From the NCBI GenBank assembly GCA_003167365.1, contig PMTM01000006.1, positions 516,391-580,390 on the forward strand: 64,000 nucleotides of DNA, given 5' to 3'. The stretch is from Spartobacteria bacterium (GTDB lineage: Bacteria; Verrucomicrobiota; Verrucomicrobiia; Chthoniobacterales; UBA10450). The position numbers were made by a program, and so were the translations under genes. The notes under the pieces are model-generated. The model did not search any database and was not told the DNA's origin. It saw only the letters and a list, made by a program, of their open reading frames with translations. Below, piece after piece: positions 54,946-62,024 of this stretch; positions within the stretch are counted from its first letter, which is position 1; each line of letters begins with the position of its first letter.

Positions 54946-56165
54946 TCGTCCGGGCGCGTATTGTCGTCACGATGGACGGCCCGCCGATCGAGAACGGCGC
55001 GGTCGTTGTCGAAGGAAATCGAATTGTCAATGTTGGAACGTTGGCCGAAGTCAAAGCGCACAATTCAAATGAAATTGTCGATCTTGGCGAGCAGGCGCTT
55101 TTGCCCGGATTGATCAACGCGCATTGCCACCTGGATTACACCTGTTTGCGTGGGAAGATTCAGCAGCAAGAATCTTTCACTGATTGGATTCGCGCGATTA
55201 ACGCCGCAAAAGCGACACTCTCGCCGAGCGATTACGTGAAATCTATCGCTGCCGGTTTCGCGGAGGCGCAGAGATTCGGCACGACATCGATCGTTAATTA
55301 CGAAGCGTTTCCGGAGTTGATTGCACGAACGCCCGCGCCAATCCGGACTTGGTGGCTGGCTGAGTTGATCGATGTGCGCAATGCAAATCGCGCCGGTGAA
55401 GTTGTCGATCTTGCGATGAATTCGCTAAATGCAATCGAGAATGGGGGATTAGCGCCGCACGCGCCGTTTACGGCTTCGCCCGACTTGTATCGACGCTGTG
55501 CAGAGGTCGCAAGACGCGGGAACTTCGTTTTGAGCACGCATTTGGCGGAATCGCGCGAGGAAATGTCGATGTTTCGAGATGGTTCGGGTCCTCTTTACGA
55601 TTTTCTCAAAGAGATCGGACGCGACATGAACGATTGCGGCGGTGTCACGCCGCTGGCTGCGTTCTTAAAAAGCGTCGGCGCGCCCGGCGGTCGCGCCCTA
55701 CCACCAGAGTGGATCGTCGCGCACTTGAATGAGCTTACGGAAAGCGACTTCGATTTGCTGGCAAGATCGACAACGAAGTTTCACATCGTCCATTCGCCGT
55801 GCAGTCATAAGTATTTCGGACATTCGCCATTTTCGCTCGAGAGATTGCGCGCGTTTGGTTTTAACATTTGCCTCGGCACGGACAGTCTCGCCAGCAATGA
55901 CCACTTGAGTCTGTTCGCCGAGATGCGCGAGTTGCGGCAGAATTACCCGGCGCTCTCTCCGGAGACTGTCGTAGAAATGGTGACGGTCAACGCGGCGCGC
56001 GCGTTAGATCGACAAACGTTACTTGGGCGAATCAAACAGGGCTTTCGCGCAGATATGATAGCGCTGCGGTTTGAAGGGAAAGGCGAGGTCCTCGAGGAAA
56101 TCATCGCGTTCGATAAAACGATGCCATGGGTCATGATCGATGGCCATGCGCGCTCTGAGACGTGA
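54942..56165 (+). CDS. Amidohydrolase, MtaD/SsnA-like
   Basis: The 407 residues include the metal motif LPGLINAHCHLDYT (about 50-63), HAPFTASPDLYRR (about 170-182), STHLAESREE (about 198-207) and the final metal Asp in CLGTDSLASNDHLSLF. Such enzymes deaminate or hydrolyse nucleosides, aminated purines or aminodeoxyfutalosine. The substrate cannot be told from sequence, and the company of a chelatase and an Fe-S protein gives no clear hint. ATG at 54942 overlaps the preceding stop by four bases. Confidence 0.82.
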   Translation: MIVRARIVVTMDGPPIENGAVVVEGNRIVNVGTLAEVKAHNSNEIVDLGEQALLPGLINAHCHLDYTCLRGKIQQQESFTDWIRAINAAKATLSPSDYVKSIAAGFAEAQRFGTTSIVNYEAFPELIARTPAPIRTWWLAELIDVRNANRAGEVVDLAMNSLNAIENGGLAPHAPFTASPDLYRRCAEVARRGNFVLSTHLAESREEMSMFRDGSGPLYDFLKEIGRDMNDCGGVTPLAAFLKSVGAPGGRALPPEWIVAHLNELTESDFDLLARSTTKFHIVHSPCSHKYFGHSPFSLERLRAFGFNICLGTDSLASNDHLSLFAEMRELRQNYPALSPETVVEMVTVNAARALDRQTLLGRIKQGFRADMIALRFEGKGEVLEEIIAFDKTMPWVMIDGHARSET

Positions 56166-56228
56166 CCTCGATTCTCATTTCCGCTTTCTTTTTTCTCAAA
56201 CTTGAAATATTCTCTGCGCTGAGATTTT

Positions 56229-57596
56229 ATGGCAAAGATCATTATCATCGATGACGAACCGGCAATGGTGGAAGTCATCGTGACTCTTTGTCGCGAAAAA
56301 GGGCATCAGGTTTTCCCGTTCAATTCTGCCTCGAAAGCGATTGAACAACTCGACAGCATCAGCCCTCAGGTGGTGATCGCCGACATTAAGATGGAGACGA
56401 TGACCGGGTTCGACGTGCTGCGGCACGTGCGGGAGCATCACCGGCAGACGGCGGTGATTTTGATTACGGCTTACGGCACGGTGGAGACGGCAGTCGAGGC
56501 GATGAAAATGGGCGCATACGATTACGTGACTAAGCCGTTCAAGATCGATGAACTGCAACTGACGGTGCAACGCGCGCTCGATTATCAGGCGGCGCTCCGG
56601 GAGAACGTTTACCTCCGTAAGGAACTCAAGAACCGCTACCGCTTCGAGAACATCATCGGGACGAGCCGAAAGATGCAGAATGTTTACAATCTCATTAACA
56701 AGGTGGCGGACACCGACAGCACGGTCTTGATTCAAGGCGAAAGCGGCACGGGCAAGGAGCTGGTGGCGCGTGGTCTTCATTTCAACAGCAATCGGCAACA
56801 TCACCCGTTTGTAGCGATCAATTGCAGCGCGTTGCCGGAGAATTTACTGGAGTCGGAGTTGTTCGGGCACAAGAAAGGTGCGTTTACCGGCGCCGTTGCG
56901 GACAAGCGAGGATTGTTTGAAGAAGCGAACCTCGGCACCATTTTTCTCGACGAAGTCAACTCGATGGCGCCGCCGTTGCAGACAAAACTTCTGCGTGTGT
57001 TGCAGGAGCGCGAAATACGGCGCGTGGGCGACAACAAGAGCTCACCGGTCAACGTGCGCGTGGTGGGCGCAACGAACGAGCCGTTGATGCCGAAGCTGAA
57101 GGACGGAACCTTTCGCGAAGATCTCTATTATCGATTGGCGGTGATACCGGTCGAAATTCCGCCGTTGCGCGAGCGCTTAGAGGATGTGCCGCTGCTGGTG
57201 AACCACTTTTTGCAAAAGCAAGCGGGCGCGGCGGGTGGGGAGCCGAAGAAGATCGATCCGAAGGCGGTCGATATTTTGTGTCACTACGATTACCCCGGTA
57301 ACGTGCGCGAGCTCGAAAACGCAATCGAGCGCGCGTGTGCATTATGCGAGGAAGATATGATTCTGCCGAGCGATCTGCCGCCGCATCTCGTTAGCCATGC
57401 CCAAGGCGAGGCGGTTGAGGAAGCGAAAGCGGCGATGCCGGTCGGGCAGCCACTGGATGATTTCGTTCAGCAACAAGAGCGCGGTTACATTGAAGCGACC
57501 CTGGCGCATTGCGAGGGCTCGCGCGAGAAGGCGGCCAGCATGCTCGGCATCAGCATGGCGACGCTTTACCGAAAGGTCGAGCCGAAGAAGAAATAG
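56229..57596 (+). CDS. NtrC-family sigma-54-dependent response regulator
   Basis: The 455 residues have a receiver domain with the phosphorylation Asp52 (VVIADIKMETM) and Lys in YVTKPFKID (about 100). The AAA+ domain has Walker A GESGTGKE (about 175) and the sigma-54 contact loop GAFTGA, and a Fis-type helix-turn-helix ends the protein (GSREKAASMLGISMATLYRKV). It activates sigma-54 promoters after phosphorylation. No histidine kinase is adjacent; rpoN lies 0.7 kb downstream. Confidence 0.95.
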   Translation: MAKIIIIDDEPAMVEVIVTLCREKGHQVFPFNSASKAIEQLDSISPQVVIADIKMETMTGFDVLRHVREHHRQTAVILITAYGTVETAVEAMKMGAYDYVTKPFKIDELQLTVQRALDYQAALRENVYLRKELKNRYRFENIIGTSRKMQNVYNLINKVADTDSTVLIQGESGTGKELVARGLHFNSNRQHHPFVAINCSALPENLLESELFGHKKGAFTGAVADKRGLFEEANLGTIFLDEVNSMAPPLQTKLLRVLQEREIRRVGDNKSSPVNVRVVGATNEPLMPKLKDGTFREDLYYRLAVIPVEIPPLRERLEDVPLLVNHFLQKQAGAAGGEPKKIDPKAVDILCHYDYPGNVRELENAIERACALCEEDMILPSDLPPHLVSHAQGEAVEEAKAAMPVGQPLDDFVQQQERGYIEATLAHCEGSREKAASMLGISMATLYRKVEPKKK

Positions 57597-57633
57597 CGGC
57601 TTAGTCGTCGGCTCGACGATGAATTGTCGATCT

Positions 57634-57927
57634 CTAACCGCGTTGACTGAAGGCCTTCACTTGATCCGCAGCCTTTTGTAAATCATCGAGCTGCTGCAAC
57701 GCGGCTTCCTGCTTCTTCAAAGTCTCCTCATTAGTTGCTTCCATTTCCTGAAGCAACTTGATCAACGTTGGAAGCGATTTCGAATCCGAAACCGACGGCG
57801 GCGTCGCAGTTGTCGATGCGATGGGTGCAGGGGAGGCGGCTTGGACTACAACCGTCGGACTTTGCGCGCGGATAATGCCGAAAGCGAGCGGGATGATCAA
57901 ACAGAGCAGAGCGAGCTTGCGGTTCAT
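57634..57927 (-). CDS. Small secreted coiled-coil protein
   Basis: 97 residues: a signal peptide (RKLALLCLIIPLAFGIIRAQ), a Pro/Ala/Thr linker and a C-terminal helix with heptad-like spacing (LIKLLQEMEATNEETLKKQE...). No family recognised. It lies directly after the similar small protein at 57928 (zero-base gap), and the two probably form a unit. Confidence 0.65.
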   Translation of the reverse strand: MNRKLALLCLIIPLAFGIIRAQSPTVVVQAASPAPIASTTATPPSVSDSKSLPTLIKLLQEMEATNEETLKKQEAALQQLDDLQKAADQVKAFSQRG

Positions 57928-58158
57928 TTATCGGCCCCGACCGGCGTAGATTCGCGCGATGCGAATGGCTTCGGCGACATCGGCGAGTTTCGTTTCGATC
58001 TTGACTTGATTGGCGGCGATTTCCAGTTGCTGGGCTTGCACTTCTTTGACGAGCGCCAAGAGTGCTTGGTCATCCTTCTGTGCGGGCGCTTGCGCGCTCG
58101 TTGACGAGATGATGGCAAGCGTGCCGGCGAAGAGAATGGCAGCGACGAATCGTTTCAT
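57928..58158 (-). CDS. Small secreted coiled-coil protein
   Basis: 76 residues: a signal peptide (KRFVAAILFAGTLAIISSTSAQ), then one long helix rich in Gln, Glu and Lys with heptad spacing (LALVKEVQAQQLEIAANQVK). Start ATG 58158; the open frame upstream is not needed. It is the first of two tandem small secreted coiled-coil genes lying antisense between the NtrC-like regulator and rpoN. Confidence 0.65.
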   Translation of the reverse strand: MKRFVAAILFAGTLAIISSTSAQAPAQKDDQALLALVKEVQAQQLEIAANQVKIETKLADVAEAIRIARIYAGRGR

Positions 58159-58297
58159 GGGAAAGAGTTTGACTTCGCTGATTGGGTAGCAAGTCGCATT
58201 CCGTATCCGAGTTTTAGAGAGGTTGCGAAAACGCGTCGCCGCGCGCGGCCCGCAAACTGCTTGCCTGTCGGCGCTCGCTTCGGTAAACTCCCGGGAC

Positions 58298-59713
58298 ATG
58301 GCCGGCCCAGGAATGCATCAGACGCAGAACCTTTCGATGCAGCAGGTCCTGGCGCCGCAACTGCAGCAAAGCCTGCTCATTCTTCAGGCGCCACTTCTCG
58401 AGTTACGCAATCTCGTTCAGCAGGAAATGGAAACCAATCCGGTCCTGGAGGAACTGGCGACCGAGCCGATTATCGAGGGTGAAGAGGCGAAAACCGTGGC
58501 CGATGCGGAGTTCAAGGAGGAGTTCGATCAACTAGCCAAGCTCGATGAAGAATGGCGCGATTACATGGCGCAATCGAGTACGTATTCCGGCCGCTCGCAG
58601 GAGGCGGAGGAAAAACGCCAATTCTTTTTCGATTCGATCCCGACGCAGGAAACTCTGCAGCAACATTTGATGGGGCAATTGAACCAGACGGTTCTTAACG
58701 GCGGCGATCGCAAGACCGCCGAATTGATCATCGGCAACATCGACGACAACGGATTCCTGCAAACAACCCCGGAGGAAATGGCGCTCAACACCGGCATTCC
58801 GCAGGGAGATTTTGAGAACATCCTTACCCTCATCCAGAGCTTTTACCCGCCGGGAGTGGGCGCGCGCGATTTGCGTGAATGTTTGCTCATTCAACTAAAG
58901 CGCGAGGGCAAGCAGAGCAGTTTGGAATACAAAATTATTTCTGAACATATGCAAGACCTTGGAAAACGGCGTTTCCCGGAAATTGCGCGGCGGATGGGAA
59001 TCAGCGTCGAACAGGTGCAGAAGTGCGCGAACAATATTGCGCAGCTCGATCCGCGGCCCGGACAAATATTCGCTGCTGCGCCGCAAAACTACGTTTTGCC
59101 AGATGTTACCGTTGAAAAAATAAATGGCGATTATCAGGTGATTCTAAACGGGGAACAGATTCCGCATCTACGCATTAGCAATACCTACAAAGACATCATG
59201 TCGCAGGACGGAAACGGCAGCGAGGTAAAGGATTACATTCGGGACAAGATCCGCAGCGGAAAATTCCTGATCAAATCGATCCACCAGCGTCAGCAAACCA
59301 TTTCTAACATCGCGCACCAGATCGTGAGCCGGCAGCGCGAGTTTTTCGAGCGCGGCTCCGCGCACTTGAAACCAATGACAATGGTGCAAATCGCGGATGC
59401 GGTCGGCGTCCATGAAACCACCGTGAGCCGCGCTATTTCCGGCAAATATATGTCGACGCCGCAAGGCGTGTTCGAGATGAAATATTTCTTCACGCCCGGT
59501 TATCAAACCGCGACCGGCGAATCGATGAGCAACACCAGCGTGAAAGAGGCCATCATGGATCTCGTGAAAGACGAGGATGGTAACTCGCCCTTGAGCGACA
59601 AAGAAATCGTCGAAATTCTGAGCGAGCGAGGAATCCCAATTGCGCGCCGCACAGTGGCGAAATACCGCACCGAATTAAATATTCTGCCCAGCAACATGCG
59701 GCGGAAATATTGA
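58298..59713 (+). CDS. rpoN: RNA polymerase sigma-54 factor
   Basis: Sigma-54 directs RNA polymerase to -24/-12 promoters that need an AAA+ activator. The 471 residues show the Gln/Leu-rich region I (LSMQQVLAPQLQQSLLIL, about 11-28), the core-binding middle, the MVQIADAVGVHETTVSRAISG helix-turn-helix and the RpoN box ARRTVAKYRTELNI near the C-terminus. ATG at 58298 is used; MHQ five residues later is possible. Confidence 0.96.
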   Translation: MAGPGMHQTQNLSMQQVLAPQLQQSLLILQAPLLELRNLVQQEMETNPVLEELATEPIIEGEEAKTVADAEFKEEFDQLAKLDEEWRDYMAQSSTYSGRSQEAEEKRQFFFDSIPTQETLQQHLMGQLNQTVLNGGDRKTAELIIGNIDDNGFLQTTPEEMALNTGIPQGDFENILTLIQSFYPPGVGARDLRECLLIQLKREGKQSSLEYKIISEHMQDLGKRRFPEIARRMGISVEQVQKCANNIAQLDPRPGQIFAAAPQNYVLPDVTVEKINGDYQVILNGEQIPHLRISNTYKDIMSQDGNGSEVKDYIRDKIRSGKFLIKSIHQRQQTISNIAHQIVSRQREFFERGSAHLKPMTMVQIADAVGVHETTVSRAISGKYMSTPQGVFEMKYFFTPGYQTATGESMSNTSVKEAIMDLVKDEDGNSPLSDKEIVEILSERGIPIARRTVAKYRTELNILPSNMRRKY

Positions 59714-59796
59714 TGCTTGGGCATAGTTGATTTGTTGGGAAATTGAAGGATTGAGGCACCGGATTTCATTTCCTCGCTATCGATCTTCGAGTCGAT

Positions 59797-59874
59797 GGTG
59801 TAGAGGCGGCGACTTAACAAGAGTGTTTGTCCAAAATCTGTGTTCCATCTGTCCAAATTATGGACTAAAAAGAA
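59797..59874. repeat. Partial TGTAG-type element and ATCTGTG-type half repeat
   Basis: A GGTGTAGAGGCGGCGACTT stretch matches the left side of the element at 363. Shortly after, AAAATCTGTGTTCCATCTGTCC recalls the arm of the repeat at 31425. Both are degenerate halves lying in the 161-base leader between rpoN and the DciA-like gene. Confidence 0.35.
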
Positions 59875-60237
59875 ATGGTGAACTCCTCCCTGCGCGCCAC
59901 CGTTATCGCTGAGTGGCGCGGTCTCTCCGAACGCAAGCCACGCGCGGATCGCCTCCAATCCACAACCGACGTGGTGCCGAAGATCATGCAGCGGCTCGGA
60001 CTGCGGGAGCGGCTGCACGAGACCGAAGTGATCGAGGCTTGGGCAAAGATCGTGGGCGATTTTATCGCGGCGCATTCAGCGCCGGTCGCTTTGCGGGAAG
60101 GCATTTTGTACGTCCGCGTTTTGCAGCCGGCGTTGCATTACGAGCTCGATCAAGTTTCCAAGATCGACATCCTCCGAAAATTGAAGCAGCGCTTTGGAGC
60201 GAAAACGATTCGCGATATTCGCTTTCGTGTCGGCTGA
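59875..60237 (+). CDS. DciA-like protein (DUF721)
   Basis: 120 residues of the DUF721 type: an N-terminal helical part, then EVIEAWAKIVGDFIAAHSAPVALREGILYVRVLQPALHYEL (about 51-91), the KH-like core, and a C-terminal KIRDIRFRVG-like ending. The family includes DciA, a loader of the replicative helicase in bacteria without DnaC. The gene overlaps nothing but sits directly before the peroxidase gene. Confidence 0.8.
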   Translation: MVNSSLRATVIAEWRGLSERKPRADRLQSTTDVVPKIMQRLGLRERLHETEVIEAWAKIVGDFIAAHSAPVALREGILYVRVLQPALHYELDQVSKIDILRKLKQRFGAKTIRDIRFRVG

Positions 60238-60255
60238 TTGGGCCCAGTGCGGCCG

Positions 60256-61713
60256 ATGAAACCTTTCTCGACTTCCGCCCCAGATAGGTATTGCAGGCTC
60301 TTACCACCGTGGCAGCAGAGGCCGGCAGCTGGCACCGACGCGTTTCGCCGGCATACGAAAGCGTTGGAAGCGCTTGTCGCGACGATGGTGGATGACAAGC
60401 GACGCGTTTGTCAGCATTTTCCGCCGCATTGGCCGGAAAAGTTGATAACTGCCGGCTACACCTACTTTGGGCAGTTTTTGCATCACGACCTGACGGATGA
60501 TTCATCGTCGCTGGACGAGGCGCTGCGGCTGGCGCCGGAGGAAATTCGGAACGATCAGCTGCCGCGGTTCGATTTGAGCAATCTTTACGGAGACGGTCCG
60601 TTTGCGGGGCGGCACACGGATCTATACGAGCCCGGGGACGCGCGGTTGAGAGTTGGTCCGAAAAATCTGTTGGCGAACGGCACCAGGCATTCTTTCGATC
60701 TCGCAACGAGCAATGGATTGCTACTGAGTGCCGACCGGCGTGCGAGCGAAAACGTCATCCTGCGGCAAATGACCGCATTCTTCGCGCGTCTGCATAATAT
60801 GGCGGTCGAGCAGTTCCGGCCGGAAGCGGGTGGCGATCCGCAGAAACTATTTGCGCGCGCGCGTCGGCAAATGAGTTGGCAATTTCAGCGGCTGATCTAC
60901 GAGGACTATCTGCCGCGGGTGCTTGATCCCGATGTTTACCGAACGGTTTTCCTCGAGAACTCGCCTCGAGTGCAGTGGCAGACGTTCTCCATCCCGGTGG
61001 AATTTTCCGCCGCGGCGATGCGTTTTGGACATAGCATGGTGCGCTCGGAATATTTTCTCTCGCGCACGAGCCGCGACTTGAAACTGCTGGAGTTGGCTAA
61101 TCGATCGCGCGATCCGCGATCACTGGAGCCGGAATGGGCGATCGAGTGGGGACAATTTTTCCAGAGTGCCAGTGCTGATTCGCAAGCGATCACTGTCCGG
61201 CCGATGAATGCAAAGATCACCGCGCCCCTGCACCGCCTTCCGCTCCCCGCCTTGCATGTGTTCAACCTTGGCGCGCCTACCTCGTCCGACGGAACCATCA
61301 ACCTACCGCTGCTCACCTTGCTCCGGGGTGCCGCGCTGGCGTTGCCGAGCGGGCAGGCCGCAGCTCGGGCCTTCGGCGAACCGGAACTCAGCGAGCACGA
61401 ACTGACGTGCGATTGCGCTGGCGCGCCCACTGCGCAGGGCGAAGTCCTGCACGCGCAGGGGCTGCTGCGCGAGACGCCGCTGTTCTTTTACATCCTGAAG
61501 GAATCGGAAGTACGCGCGGCTGGCAACCATCTCGGTCGCACCGGCAGCCACATCGTGGCCGAAGTCTTCCACGCTGCGCTACGCTACGATCCCGACTCCT
61601 ACGTTAATCGTCGCGAGGCACGGGAAGCATGGCCCCAATTGGAGCTACCCGACGGCCGGGTTGCCGGCAAATCGCTCAGCGCGCTCTTCGCGATCGCATC
61701 GCAACTAAACTAG
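60256..61713 (+). CDS. Animal-type haem peroxidase family protein
   Basis: The 485-residue protein follows the animal (peroxinectin-type) haem peroxidase fold. The distal His is in FGQFLHHDLTDD (about 74-82), the catalytic Arg in ARLHNMA and the proximal His in MRFGHSMVRSEY. The residue before the distal His is His rather than the Asp that in myeloperoxidase forms an ester with haem. No signal peptide is visible, so it may be cytoplasmic. Start ATG 60256; TTG 60238 directly after the DciA-like stop is an alternative. Confidence 0.82.
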   Translation: MKPFSTSAPDRYCRLLPPWQQRPAAGTDAFRRHTKALEALVATMVDDKRRVCQHFPPHWPEKLITAGYTYFGQFLHHDLTDDSSSLDEALRLAPEEIRNDQLPRFDLSNLYGDGPFAGRHTDLYEPGDARLRVGPKNLLANGTRHSFDLATSNGLLLSADRRASENVILRQMTAFFARLHNMAVEQFRPEAGGDPQKLFARARRQMSWQFQRLIYEDYLPRVLDPDVYRTVFLENSPRVQWQTFSIPVEFSAAAMRFGHSMVRSEYFLSRTSRDLKLLELANRSRDPRSLEPEWAIEWGQFFQSASADSQAITVRPMNAKITAPLHRLPLPALHVFNLGAPTSSDGTINLPLLTLLRGAALALPSGQAAARAFGEPELSEHELTCDCAGAPTAQGEVLHAQGLLRETPLFFYILKESEVRAAGNHLGRTGSHIVAEVFHAALRYDPDSYVNRREAREAWPQLELPDGRVAGKSLSALFAIASQLN

Positions 61714-61721
61714 GCGCGGCG

Positions 61722-62024
61722 TTAATAAGGCGGCCAAGTGGCGACCCAAGAGTCGCGCCACGGCTCCGCTGGGGGCGTTGCTTTGTCGTCCGGAAGAACG
61801 AAGACAACGAGCCTGTTGCGCGCCTCCGTCGGGGTATCGACGCAGATTACCTCTACCGAAGGTGGAATCGTGATGCCGCCCAGCTCTTGGAAGGCTTCCC
61901 TCGCGTAACTCGGATTCGCGAGGACGTTCTTCCGCAGTTCGGGATCGTTAATCGTGGCGAGCAGAAACTTGTCGGCTGCGTCACGTTTTGCCTGCTTGTC
62001 ATCCTGCCATTGTGTCTCATCCAT
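61722..62024 (-). CDS. NHLP-leader-like small protein, candidate RiPP precursor
   Basis: The 100-residue sequence matches the nitrile-hydratase-like leader family: KFLLATINDPELRKNVLANP (residues 19-38), AFQELGGITIPPSVEV (44-59), then the closing VVFVLPDD (73-80). The C-terminal 20 residues are rich in Trp, Pro and Tyr (PWRDSWVATWPPY) and contain no Cys. The only Cys, at 61, is in the leader part. Its start overlaps the end of the kinase gene by eight bases, so it is the second gene of that transcript. No recognisable modifying enzyme lies beside it inside the window. Confidence 0.6.
   Translation of the reverse strand: MDETQWQDDKQAKRDAADKFLLATINDPELRKNVLANPSYAREAFQELGGITIPPSVEVICVDTPTEARNRLVVFVLPDDKATPPAEPWRDSWVATWPPY

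Larger units (their letters stand above)
271..60169. repeat. Dispersed decamer AAGATCGACA (26 exact copies found by eye)
   Basis: Copies reading AAGATCGACA start at 271, 565, 4628, 13784, 39243, 39485, 39893, 40493, 41004, 43232, 55763 and 60160. Complementary copies (TGTCGATCTT) start at 8627, 15893, 16450, 20349, 31373, 34564, 35994, 46078, 47146, 49720, 51999, 54534, 55076 and 55403. Six more sites match the 9-mer AAGATCGAC only (6445, 22393, 23584, 48447, 51830, 63395). In 23 of 26 decamers the next base is A or T. Sites fall in coding and intergenic DNA and in all three codon frames. Confidence 0.85.

Noticed and set aside
271-60169. Explaining AAGATCGACA as a Chi- or KOPS-type oriented motif
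   Set aside because: Both orientations occur in similar numbers on each side of dnaA, whereas such motifs point in one direction along each arm.
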